Shown: positions 49,404 through 58,725 of the stretch, one piece after another
How the letters are laid out: each line of letters starts with the position of its first letter
How positions within the stretch are numbered: the first letter of the stretch is position 1
Source of the DNA: Alphaproteobacteria bacterium
Lineage (GTDB): Bacteria > Pseudomonadota > Alphaproteobacteria > UBA6615
Direction: 5' to 3'
NCBI GenBank assembly: GCA_021774575.1
Contig: JAJFIX010000009.1
Span: 62,001-126,000 of the forward strand
DNA: 64,000 nucleotides
Position numbers and translations under genes: made by a program
The notes under the pieces: generated by a model
The model's input: the letters and a program-made list of their open reading frames with translations, nothing else
Database searches by the model: none
What the model was told of the DNA's origin: nothing

Positions 49404-50315
49404 CTATTTTACTTCTAGGGCGCCTTTTTCTGTCACATCTTCGCGTTGGCGCGCCATTTTTGCCTCCCTGCGGCCAATATAAATTGTTGCCCCGGCAATA
49501 ACGCCACCACCGATCCAGGTCCACAATTCCGGAATTTGGCCAAAAAATGTAGCGCCAATAACCGCGATAAAGGGCAGTCGGAGATAATCGAGGGGTACCA
49601 GCGCCGACGCATCGCCATATTTGAATGCGGTGGTCAGCATAAAATGGGCGATAGTGGCGAGGAAGCCTATGATAATGACCAGTGCCATGGTTTCTAGGCT
49701 CGGCGTTTCCCAGACAAAAAATGCCGGAATGGCGATCAACGGCGTCGACAGAACGGCGTTATAGAGGATGATTGTTGCCGTTCCATCGTCGCGACCGGCA
49801 AATTTTATGATATTGAGATTGGCGGCAACAAAGACCGCCGCCACAATTGGCAGGCTGGAAATCCAGGTTATTTCAGTGAAACCTGGACGAAGCACAATAA
49901 GAACGCCGACAAATCCGATGATGGTCGCCGTCCAACGCCGGGCACCGACATATTCACCTAGAAAAATCGCTGCGCCGAAGGTGGTAAAAAGCGGGATAGT
50001 GAAATTCAGGGCGGTCGCTTGGGCCAATGGAAGAATCGATATGGCGTAAAACCAAGCCAGGGTAGCACCGGTGGTCATGACGGCGCGGAATAAATAAAGT
50101 TTGCGGTGGCTGGTGTGCCAGATCTGGGGGCCAATTCGGATGACGAATGGCAGCATGAAAATGGCGCCAAACAGCCAGCGAAAAAATGCCACTTGAAACG
50201 GGTGTATGTCTGTTGCCGCAAGCCTAATTAACCCGTGCATTGAAGCAAAGGTGAGCGTCGCCCCGGTCATCAATAGGATGCCAGCCATGATTTTTGGGCG
50301 ATCAATTTCGGGCAT
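49404..50315 (-). CDS. DMT/EamA family transporter
   Basis: Ten-TM EamA repeats (SMHGLIRLAATDIHPFQVAFFRWLFGAIFMLP; GEYVGARRWTATIIGFVGVLIVLRPG). Confidence 0.88.
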   Translation of the reverse strand: MPEIDRPKIMAGILLMTGATLTFASMHGLIRLAATDIHPFQVAFFRWLFGAIFMLPFVIRIGPQIWHTSHRKLYLFRAVMTTGATLAWFYAISILPLAQATALNFTIPLFTTFGAAIFLGEYVGARRWTATIIGFVGVLIVLRPGFTEITWISSLPIVAAVFVAANLNIIKFAGRDDGTATIILYNAVLSTPLIAIPAFFVWETPSLETMALVIIIGFLATIAHFMLTTAFKYGDASALVPLDYLRLPFIAVIGATFFGQIPELWTWIGGGVIAGATIYIGRREAKMARQREDVTEKGALEVK

Positions 50316-50672
50316 AAAGGTTTTTCTCTGCAATAGGGGTCATGCTGGTCAGCGGACAATTGTTCGCCCGCCCATCCTACTATCGAGGTTGGGGGGAGAT
50401 CGTGTTAGGGCGATGATTAAAGGAACTTTATATTTAGCATATAGGAGCGGCTCAGGAATTGCGTGGATGAATTGCGCAAGTCCTTGGTTTCCCCAATTTT
50501 TTCGTATAATAAGGAGGAAGAGTTTTAGCTGTTCCAGTGCGCTGGTCGAATAATTAAGGCGAATGCGCATGGGCACAAGGATGTGATGGGCCCGGCAAAA
50601 GGCGGGACTAATAGTTGGCACTTGCAATGGCGGACCCAAGTGGCGCGCGCCTAATTTACCGGGAGGGGCCTA

Positions 50673-51299
50673 ATGTCGTTTACTCATTTTTCCAAACTTA
50701 TGGTTGGGGCGATTGCGCTCGCATCTGTGTGGGCATTTTTTGGCGGGACGGGCGTGCCGGTGAATGGCGCACGAGCGCAAAACGCCTTTGTCCTTGCGCC
50801 GGGCGGATCGAGTGGCGGCGCTGATACACAACCTGCAGCAACGCAGTTTGATAGGGTCTTGGCCGTGCAGCGCATGCTCAAGGCAAATGGATTTGCCGTG
50901 GGCGTGATCAACGGTAGCTTGACCAGCGATACAGTCGCGGCCATCCGGTCATTTCAGCGGCAAAATTCGATGCGCATTGATGGTCAAATCAGCGAAAGCC
51001 TGATTACCTTTTTAGCGCTGCATGCGGTCGATAAGATGGAAACCGGCGATCGTGCCGATCTGGCCGAGGCTGGGTCAGGCGACGAAGGAAGTCTCGATTT
51101 GGCATCGCGCTCGGTCAGGGCCTTTGTGCAGCGGGTCTTGGCACGGTCCGGCTTTAACCCCGGCCGGATTGATGGCGTGTTTGTTGCCGAAACAGAGCAG
51201 GCCATTCGCGACTATCAAATTCGGGTTATTGAGGCCGAGGAGATCACCGGCATCGTCGATACCGATTTGCTGTCCAGTCTCGGCTCGGCGCTGGAATAG
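50673..51299 (+). CDS. Secreted protein with two peptidoglycan-binding (PG_binding_1) modules
   Basis: Signal peptide ending in ARA-QN; VLAVQRMLKANGFAVGVINGSLTSDTVAAIRSFQRQN and VQRVLARSGFNPGRIDGVFVAETEQAIRDYQIR. Confidence 0.8.
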   Translation: MSFTHFSKLMVGAIALASVWAFFGGTGVPVNGARAQNAFVLAPGGSSGGADTQPAATQFDRVLAVQRMLKANGFAVGVINGSLTSDTVAAIRSFQRQNSMRIDGQISESLITFLALHAVDKMETGDRADLAEAGSGDEGSLDLASRSVRAFVQRVLARSGFNPGRIDGVFVAETEQAIRDYQIRVIEAEEITGIVDTDLLSSLGSALE

Positions 51300-51317
51300 G
51301 TCTTTCGGTTCCGGCGA

Positions 51318-52871
51318 TTAGCGGCGTGGGTTGATCCGGCGATAGCCGAGCGCCTCGGCAATATGGAATTGCGCGACTTTTGTCGCGCCGGCAAGATCGG
51401 CGAGGGTGCGGGCGACCCTTAGGACGCGGTGGTAACCGCGCGCTGTTAACTGCATCGTTTCTGCAGCTTTGGATAATAGGTCTCGGCCAGCCTGATCGGG
51501 GGCGGCGACCTCTTCCAACAGCACACCATCGGCTTCGGCATTCGTGGTTATTGCGTGGGCGGTATAGCGCGCGCTTTGAACCGCCCTGGCGGCGGCAACC
51601 CGCTGTGCGACTTGCGCGCTGTGTTCACTGGGTGACGGTAGGGAAAGGTCGGAGATGGCCACCGGCGGAACGTCGATATGCAAGTCAATCCGATCAAACA
51701 GCGGCCCGGATATTTTTCCCTGATAATCGGCAGCACACCGGGGTGCGCGGCTGCAAGCTTGACCGGGGTCGTCGAGATATCCGCATCGGCAAGGGTTCAT
51801 TGCCGCGATCAATTGAAAACGGGCCGGATAGCTTGTGTGGACATTTGCTCGCGCAATGATGGCTTGACCGGATTCAATCGGCTGGCGCAGGGCTTCCAAC
51901 GCGGCGCGGGAAAATTCCGGGAGTTCGTCTAAGAATAGGATGCCCCGATGGGCAAGACTGACCTCGCCGGGATTGGCGCGATTGCCGCCTCCGACCAAGG
52001 CGGGCATTGATGCCGAATGGTGGGGGGCGCGGAAGGGCCTCGTGGTGATGAGCCCGCCATAATCGCTATTCCCCGATGTCGGGCCCCCCGATCTCAATCC
52101 AGTGGCGGCGAGTTGCCCGGCAACCGAATGGATCATTGAAACTTCGAGGGCTTCGCGGGTTCCTAATGGAGGCAAGAGCCCCGGTAACCGCTGGGCAAGC
52201 ATCGATTTCCCCGCACCGGGTGGACCGGTCATCAGCAAATTATGCCCACCGGCGGCGGCAATTTCGAGAGCCCGTTTGGCAGTTTCCTGCCCCTTTATGT
52301 CGGCGAGATCGGGGTAGGCGGTGGCGGTGGGTTTAACGGATTTGCGTGGGGGCGAAAGAATTTGGCGGCCATTGAAATGGTTGATCAGGGCGAGCAAATT
52401 TGGTGCGGCGAGGATACCTATTTCACCGGCCCACGCCGCTTCGCCGCCCTGGGCCGCTGGACAAATCAGGCCGAGGTTGCGGGCGGCGGCATCGATGGCG
52501 GCGGGTAGGGCGCCGGCAACAGGGGCCAAAGTTCCGTCGAGACCGAGTTCGCCCAAGGCGAGATAACCGGCGAGCGCATCTCCGTCGAGAATATTCATTG
52601 CGACCAGCAGGCCAAGGGCGATGGGCAGGTCAAAATGACTGCCTTCCTTGGCCATGTCCGCCGGGGCCAGGTTTACCGTGATCCGCTTGGGTGGCAGGGC
52701 GAGGCTGAGCGAGCCCAGAGCGGCACGAACGCGCTCGCGGCTTTCCCCGACGGCCTTGTCGGGCAAACCGACAATGGTAAATGCGGGCAGACCATTGGTC
52801 ATCTGCACCTGGACATCGACCGCCAGCGTATCGATGCCCCGAAAAGCAATGGTCGCAACCCTTGCCGTCAT
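51318..52871 (-). CDS. comM: YifB/ComM family Mg-chelatase-like AAA+ ATPase
   Basis: LPAFTIVGLPDKAVGESRERVRAAL, NLLMTGPPGAGKSMLAQRLPGLLPP, FLDELPEFSRAALEALRQP, AAMNPCRCGYLDDP. Confidence 0.95.
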   Translation of the reverse strand: MTARVATIAFRGIDTLAVDVQVQMTNGLPAFTIVGLPDKAVGESRERVRAALGSLSLALPPKRITVNLAPADMAKEGSHFDLPIALGLLVAMNILDGDALAGYLALGELGLDGTLAPVAGALPAAIDAAARNLGLICPAAQGGEAAWAGEIGILAAPNLLALINHFNGRQILSPPRKSVKPTATAYPDLADIKGQETAKRALEIAAAGGHNLLMTGPPGAGKSMLAQRLPGLLPPLGTREALEVSMIHSVAGQLAATGLRSGGPTSGNSDYGGLITTRPFRAPHHSASMPALVGGGNRANPGEVSLAHRGILFLDELPEFSRAALEALRQPIESGQAIIARANVHTSYPARFQLIAAMNPCRCGYLDDPGQACSRAPRCAADYQGKISGPLFDRIDLHIDVPPVAISDLSLPSPSEHSAQVAQRVAAARAVQSARYTAHAITTNAEADGVLLEEVAAPDQAGRDLLSKAAETMQLTARGYHRVLRVARTLADLAGATKVAQFHIAEALGYRRINPRR

Positions 52872-53072
52872 AGTAAGGCCGCGTCACGCCATGCGCGCAA
52901 TAGGTCGGAATAAATTTGGGCGTTTTCTTGGTGTGCGATCATGGATAGTGATCGTGGATGGCTGCCATCGATAGGGCTCAATTACTGTTAAATTCCAAGA
53001 ATAACTATCGCATAACGGGTGGGGTCGAGCAATGACATCTCGTGACTTCTGGGTATCACATGTGAGCTCCAA

Positions 53073-53107
53073 GAAAAAACAGCGGCCAGTCCGAGGACTG
53101 GCCGCTG
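53073..53107 (-). terminator. Intrinsic terminator of the porin gene
   Basis: CAGCGGCCAGTCC-GA-GGACTGGCCGCTG perfect 13-bp stem, followed on the minus strand by GTTTTTTCTT; the loop is only 2 nt as written. Confidence 0.9.
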
Positions 53108-53144
53108 CCATTTCACAACGTCTTCGCTTTGGTCTTAAGCCAAA

Positions 53145-54284
53145 TTAGAAGCCCATCGTTGTCGCGATAGTGAACGTGGTTGCACTGTTGTCAACCTGGC
53201 TATCACCGCTGTCTTCGATGTCAAAATGCGTGACACCGGCACCGATGCTGAGGCCCGGTGCAAGAGCGTAATTGGTCGTCAGCGAGTAGGCTGTCTGCTC
53301 TTGGTCGCGGTTGAGTGCTGAGCCACCAATATTTACAGAATCATCCTTTTTCGTGTACTGACCGCCAGCCGATACCGACCACGGGCCGGAGCTGAAGGAC
53401 AGGGCAACGTCGTACCAAGCAAGGTCAAGACCGGCGGAGCCGGCTGCCGTGTCCTGCTCGACTTCACCATAACCGAAGGCAAATCCAGCACCCATGCCGG
53501 TCACTTTGGCACCAACGGAGAATGCGGTTGCATCCTGATGGTCATTGGCTGCATTCGAGAGGCCCTTGGCCGCACGGTTGGCTTTTTCATAACCGACATA
53601 AACGACGGTCGTGTAATTGCCATAGCTCGACGTGTACTGACCGGCAATTGAGAGGATATCCTCAAATCCGCTATTACCGTCGCCTGTTGACGTCATGTCA
53701 GCATTGTTGTCGGATTCGTTGGTGTACGAAATCGCAACCGTCAGGCCACCATAGTTAGGCGTCGAATAACGGATCGTGCCGCCGGCAGACCGGAAATCGA
53801 CCATACGACCACCGCCGACGCCGAAATGGAGGTTTTTGCCGCCGCCGTTGGAGTAACCGCCGCGACCGACCATAACGCTCGAACCCGTGACATCAAGGGT
53901 ATCGGTTGCTGTGTCGGTGTCACCGAAGGTCAACCGACCAAAACGGTTCGACAAATGCAATTCGGCGCGATCTTCGTCGACGTCATAGACGAAACCATAG
54001 CTCAGGCCGTTATCGGCCGTCGCGGAACCGTTGATCGCCAGTGCTCTGAAATCATCCATCAGATCAAAGGACTGTCCCATTTCCTTCCGATCTTGGTCGA
54101 TGAAGTTGGCGGAAACACGAACCGTACCGGAAATGCGAACAGCAAAAGCCGGCTGGTTCTGTACGACGGGCGAAGCGCCGTCCTGTGTGTCGTTAGCGGC
54201 CTCTTCAAAGCCCTGAGCGGAAGCACCACTTGCGAAAAGCGATGCGCCGGCCAATGCCGTCGTGGCGAGTAAGAGTTTCTTCAT
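53145..54284 (-). CDS. Outer membrane porin
   Basis: Signal peptide MKKLLLATTALAGASLFASGASA, beta-barrel sequence, terminal Phe (ATTMGF). Confidence 0.9.
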   Translation of the reverse strand: MKKLLLATTALAGASLFASGASAQGFEEAANDTQDGASPVVQNQPAFAVRISGTVRVSANFIDQDRKEMGQSFDLMDDFRALAINGSATADNGLSYGFVYDVDEDRAELHLSNRFGRLTFGDTDTATDTLDVTGSSVMVGRGGYSNGGGKNLHFGVGGGRMVDFRSAGGTIRYSTPNYGGLTVAISYTNESDNNADMTSTGDGNSGFEDILSIAGQYTSSYGNYTTVVYVGYEKANRAAKGLSNAANDHQDATAFSVGAKVTGMGAGFAFGYGEVEQDTAAGSAGLDLAWYDVALSFSSGPWSVSAGGQYTKKDDSVNIGGSALNRDQEQTAYSLTTNYALAPGLSIGAGVTHFDIEDSGDSQVDNSATTFTIATTMGF

Positions 54285-54751
54285 GATCCAAACAACCTCC
54301 GTAGGTGGACATTTTGGCCTTTATCAGCCGTCGCCCATTGTTGACAAAACGGGCCCCCCCATCGGCGTTCGCTCTAACTGAGCGCTGCACCTATTGTTCG
54401 AGCCGCCCAAGCATTGAAATGATATGAGCCCGAACCCGCAAGCGAGGGGCCTGTGGATACTGGGGACAAGCTTGTGGGAAACTTAGATACGCAGGCTTGC
54501 GTGGCAGTTTTATCACGGTTTTGCTGCAGGGTTGGGCGTGCGATGCCGCTGAGACGGCCAAAATTCCGGATATTGGATGGCGGAGAGAGCTTCTTGGCCG
54601 ATATTTAGCCGCAATCGCCGGGAAGTAGATAAAAAATTAAGAAAATTATTAAGTTACAATGAGATAGTCAAAAATTTGGTCCGCATGGAAGGGCGGGCGA
54701 TAGCTGGTATTCCGTTTATTTTGCGCTTTCTTATGGGTTTTTAAGCCGTGC

Positions 54752-55693
54752 TCAACTTATTCGCCGTTCAATTGCGTCCCAAATAAGGCCGCTCAGATTA
54801 AGGTCGTCGAAGCGGTCGATTTCTTGAATGCCGGTGGGGGAAGTGACGTTTATTTCGGTAAGGAAGTCGCCGATAACGTCAATACCGACGAAAATTAGTC
54901 CTTGATCACGGAGGGTGGGGCCAATTGTGGCACATATATCACGATCACGTGTGGTGAGCTGGGCGGCGGCGGCCCGGCCACCAACATGCAAATTCGATCG
55001 CGCCTCGCCATCAGCGGGGATCCTGTTGACCGCTCCCGCAGGTTCGCCATCGACCAGAATAATGCGCTTATCACCCTGGCGCACAGCCGGTAAATAGCGC
55101 TGGACGATGACCGGTTCGGGGCTCATTTCGGTAAAGATCTCGACCAATGAGTTGAGGTTTTCATCTCCGGGCACAAGGTGAAATACGCCGGCACCACCAT
55201 TGCCAAACAGTGGCTTAATAATAATGTCTTCGTATTCGGCGCGGAAATCGGCGATTTCGCGCATGTCGCGTGTGATCAGGGTTGGCGGCATCAAACCGGG
55301 AAAATACGTGGCGAAGAGTTTTTCCGGCGCATTGCGTACCGAGACCGGGTCATTCACCACCAAAGTTTTTGGGTGGATATGCTCCAATATGTGAGTTGCG
55401 GTGATATAGGCCATGTCAAACGGCGGGTCTTGACGCATCAGCACCACGTCGGCCTCAGCTAAATTCCGGGTTTCGGCAGGACCAAGTGTCGTTGGGTTGG
55501 TGGCGTCGCGGCGTACTTCAAGGGCGCGGGCATGGGCGGTGACGTTGCCGTCGCGCAGGCTCAGGTCGCTGACAAGATAATGCAGCAATTGATGTCCACG
55601 CCGCTGTGCCTCCAATGCCAGAGCAAAGGTTGAATCGGCGTTGATATCAATGGTGTCGACCTGATCCATCTGAATGGCGACGGATAAACTCAT
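54752..55693 (-). CDS. gshB: Glutathione synthetase
   Basis: [76 protein letters not shown]. Confidence 0.97.
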   Translation of the reverse strand: MSLSVAIQMDQVDTIDINADSTFALALEAQRRGHQLLHYLVSDLSLRDGNVTAHARALEVRRDATNPTTLGPAETRNLAEADVVLMRQDPPFDMAYITATHILEHIHPKTLVVNDPVSVRNAPEKLFATYFPGLMPPTLITRDMREIADFRAEYEDIIIKPLFGNGGAGVFHLVPGDENLNSLVEIFTEMSPEPVIVQRYLPAVRQGDKRIILVDGEPAGAVNRIPADGEARSNLHVGGRAAAAQLTTRDRDICATIGPTLRDQGLIFVGIDVIGDFLTEINVTSPTGIQEIDRFDDLNLSGLIWDAIERRIS

Positions 55694-55733
55694 TCTTACG
55701 TATCCTCTTATATGGGGCGTTTGGCGGGCTTAA

Positions 55734-57116
55734 TTAGCGGGCTTTTGTCGTCTCTTCTAATATCAGGTGACTTATAACCCCCTCCACACCGTCAAGGGAG
55801 GAGGCAATGCTTTCCACCGTGTCCAATTCGCCAGGCGACGTGGCTGTACCGAGGATATAGAGATGGCCATGCTCGGCACTGATCGCGTAATTCTTCGTTT
55901 CGACGGATCGGTTTGCCTGGAGGGCGACGATCATTTCGCTTTCGATCAGCCGGTCTCGGGCAATTTCACTGCGCAAGGGGGCGTCGCCGACCCTGGTTTC
56001 ATTATAGACCTCACGTACACCCGGAACCTGCCAGGCCAAGCGATAGGGAGCGCCGCGCATCTCTTCATCGGTCACGACGCCGGTGATGACGACTCGTTCG
56101 TCTTGCACTAAAAGACCGAGCCGCCGATACATGTTGGGGTCTTCCTCGTACCATAATTCGTTGATTTTAAGGCTTATTTCGGCGTCTCTGGGATTGGTCT
56201 CCGCGCCCAATGCGGCCGCCTCAATAGACCTTGTGGGGCCGGTATCTCCGATATAGGGCGCCCTGGTCAGGGGGATAGGGTCTCCGTTGTCGGACAGCGC
56301 ACTGGTTCGACGCGGATCGCTGGCCCCGTCTCCGGCAAGAGGCTGCAGGGTCGATACCGAAACCCGGCCTTGGGGTGTGACCGGTGTGATCGGGGTCATT
56401 CGAATGGGATTGGGTCGATTTGGATTGAATTGTGGGTCTAAATCCGCATCACTGGGAAAACGCCCGCCATCAACAGTTGAGCCCGCCCTCGCAGCCCTAG
56501 TGGGATTTCCGACCAGGTCAATATGGCCGACGACGTTCCTGACCCCGGAAATATTGTGGGCTAGTGCGAGCACGCGGTCCAGTTCCGTCCGGTCCTGGGC
56601 AATGCCGAGGATATAGACGGTGCCGTCATAGGTGCGCCGATGATAATTAATTGTCCTTATTTCGCGGTCGACAAGCATTTGCGCTTGCAGTTTTTTGGTC
56701 GTGACCTGATCGGTTGCGACGGTCGCGAGGCCGCGCGGCGACGCGATCCGTACTTCGTTGATAATTTCCCCAACACCGCGCGGCTGCCAGGCAAGACTAA
56801 TTGCCCGATCCATGGTCGCTTCGTCATCGACATTGCCGGTCACCAAGACCCGCCCGTCATAGATCATTAAGCCGAGGTCGCCGAGCAAGGTGTGATCCTC
56901 GCGCAGCCACAAATCGGTGATTGCCAACCGGATAGCTGTGTCGTCAACCGCACCGCCGATGCCGCGTTCTTCTTGAAAGGCAACAACGGCCCCGGCGCCC
57001 AGACCAATACCCGTCGCAACACAACCTGATAGGGCTTGGGCTGCCAGTGCGAGCCCAATCACCGAGAGCAATGACGGAAAAGATGCTCGAACGCCGGTTC
57101 GCCGCTCAAAATTCAT
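55734..57116 (-). CDS. BON-domain lipoprotein (DolP/YraP-like) with four apparent BON modules
   Basis: Lipobox AQALSGC; two pairs of BON-like segments separated by a Pro/Asn-rich linker. Confidence 0.82.
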   Translation of the reverse strand: MNFERRTGVRASFPSLLSVIGLALAAQALSGCVATGIGLGAGAVVAFQEERGIGGAVDDTAIRLAITDLWLREDHTLLGDLGLMIYDGRVLVTGNVDDEATMDRAISLAWQPRGVGEIINEVRIASPRGLATVATDQVTTKKLQAQMLVDREIRTINYHRRTYDGTVYILGIAQDRTELDRVLALAHNISGVRNVVGHIDLVGNPTRAARAGSTVDGGRFPSDADLDPQFNPNRPNPIRMTPITPVTPQGRVSVSTLQPLAGDGASDPRRTSALSDNGDPIPLTRAPYIGDTGPTRSIEAAALGAETNPRDAEISLKINELWYEEDPNMYRRLGLLVQDERVVITGVVTDEEMRGAPYRLAWQVPGVREVYNETRVGDAPLRSEIARDRLIESEMIVALQANRSVETKNYAISAEHGHLYILGTATSPGELDTVESIASSLDGVEGVISHLILEETTKAR

Positions 57117-57148
57117 GCAAAGTGCCATTTTCTCGCAAAGTGCCATTA
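57113..57148. repeat. Imperfect 18-bp tandem duplication at the start of the BON gene
   Basis: TCATGCAAAGTGCCATTT / TCTCGCAAAGTGCCATTA. Confidence 0.85.
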
Positions 57149-57338
57149 TATATTTCTCCGGGTATATATTCCAGGTCGACCTATCCGCTTCCCTGTTTGC
57201 AGGGGGTTTTGGTCAATTTTTCGCCGGTCATCGGCAACCGCCAGAAGCCAGGAGCGGCGCATATCGAAGCCATGAAGATACACCGGAATCGACCTGATTC
57301 GCGCGGCATTTTCGCCATTTAAATCTTATGGGAAAACC

Positions 57339-57734
57339 TTATGGCCGCCATGCGTCGTGAATGTGAAGCGGCAATCGACGTGGGCTGACCAACACGGCAT
57401 CGAACCGCCAGTCGCAGTCTCCAAGGTGCTGGTGGCGTTGAACAAAAACCGCCGCTGCAGCGGCAATATGCGACCATTGTCTTGGGGTGATGGCACCGAT
57501 TGCGACGTCTCTGCTCGCTCTGGCTTTGACCTCAATGAAGGCAATAAGGCGGCCTCGCCGGGCGACAATATCGATTTCGGGTGAATGCGGGGGGTGGGCA
57601 CGCCAACCCCGGGCAAGGATCCGGTACCCTTTCAGCAATAGGACAAGAGCGGCCAACGATTCGGCTCTCTTTCCGCGTTTTTCGGCTTTGATCCGGTCTG
57701 CTTTACTGGTCTTCACGTCGGGCCTTGATGGCAA
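57339..57734 (-). CDS. yraN: YraN family (UPF0102) nuclease-fold protein
   Basis: KRGKRAESLAALVLLLKGYRILARGWRAHPPHSPEIDIVARRGRLIAFIEVKAR. Confidence 0.93.
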   Translation of the reverse strand: MPSRPDVKTSKADRIKAEKRGKRAESLAALVLLLKGYRILARGWRAHPPHSPEIDIVARRGRLIAFIEVKARASRDVAIGAITPRQWSHIAAAAAVFVQRHQHLGDCDWRFDAVLVSPRRLPLHIHDAWRP

Positions 57735-58593
57735 TTTGGTATAAATCTCGTCTGTTAACGCCGGTCGCTGCGGCCACCAAATCGGCGGCGTCCCGGACCG
57801 AAAGTGTTTGGGTTAGCGTGTCCATTAATTGCGCCATTGCCGATCCTGCTGGTGTCTCCATGCCATTTTTGATCGCCGAGCTATCGGTGGCGGGCGGTCC
57901 GATAACGATCACGGTTTCACCCTTGGGCGGGCCGGCTTCGTGATAATGAGCGGCGAGTTCGCCAAGAGACCCTCGGCGGACCTCCTCATATAGTTTTGTC
58001 AGTTCCCGAGCGACCGCTGCGGGCCGCTCGCCCAGCGCGGCCGCAAGATCGGTCAATGTCGCGGCGAGGCGTCGTGGCGACTCATAGATAATGAGGCTTG
58101 TCCCAATGGACGAAATTTCTGCAACTGCCGCACGCCGGGCGCCAACCTTGACCGGCAAAAATCCGAGAAAAGTAAACCGGTCACTTGGCACGCCCGCCAG
58201 GGTCAGGGCGGCGAGAGCCGCCGAAGGGCCGGGGGCCGTGGTCACCGTTAACCCGGCGGCAACGGCGTCACGAACCAATTTATAGCCGGGATCGGAGATT
58301 AACGGCGTCCCGGCGTCACTCACTAGGGCAACGGCCGCGCCATTTTGCATCAGGTCGATCAAGTTTGGTCGGGCGCGGGCCGCGTTATGGTCATGATAGG
58401 GCGTCATTTTGGTCGAAATGGCGAAGGATTTTAGCAGTTTTCCTGTGGTTCGGGTATCTTCGCAGGCAATGAAATTTGCTTGTTGGAGCATTTCTAAGGC
58501 TCGAGCGCTGATATCTCCTAAATTACCAATGGGTGTCGCCACGATATAAAGACCGGGGTCAAGCTGTGGCTGAGTGGTTTCAGAGTGCGGCAT
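57703..58593 (-). CDS. rsmI: 16S rRNA (cytidine(1402)-2'-O)-methyltransferase (start moved to MPHSETTQ)
   Basis: LYIVATPIGNLGDISARALEML, CEDTRTTGKLL, SDAGTPLISDPGYKLV. Confidence 0.96.
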   Translation of the reverse strand: MPHSETTQPQLDPGLYIVATPIGNLGDISARALEMLQQANFIACEDTRTTGKLLKSFAISTKMTPYHDHNAARARPNLIDLMQNGAAVALVSDAGTPLISDPGYKLVRDAVAAGLTVTTAPGPSAALAALTLAGVPSDRFTFLGFLPVKVGARRAAVAEISSIGTSLIIYESPRRLAATLTDLAAALGERPAAVARELTKLYEEVRRGSLGELAAHYHEAGPPKGETVIVIGPPATDSSAIKNGMETPAGSAMAQLMDTLTQTLSVRDAADLVAAATGVNRRDLYQIAIKARREDQ

Positions 58594-58632
58594 TGTTGTT
58601 TGGCTGCGTTGGACGGGGTAGTCTGGCAAAAC

Positions 58633-58712
58633 CCGTGATTGCTGTTCTGGCGCAATGAGGCGCAATCACGGTTCTACCATGTGCGGGAATGACCATCACC
58701 GGTTTCGACCGG
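58633..58712. repeat. Intergenic palindromes in the rsmI/lpoA divergent region
   Basis: CCGTGATTGC (58633-58642) / GCAATCACGG (58662-58671), and CCGGT-TTCG-ACCGG (58699-58712). Confidence 0.7.
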
Positions 58713-58725
58713 GGATGAAGGGAGT

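Noticed and set aside
48460-50315. Tandem duplication of one transporter gene
   Set aside because: The two DMT/EamA proteins look too different in sequence to be a recent duplication; more likely two family members side by side.
54452-54460. DnaA box TGTGGATAC upstream of the porin
   Set aside because: Single one-mismatch match without companions; expected by chance in intergenic DNA.
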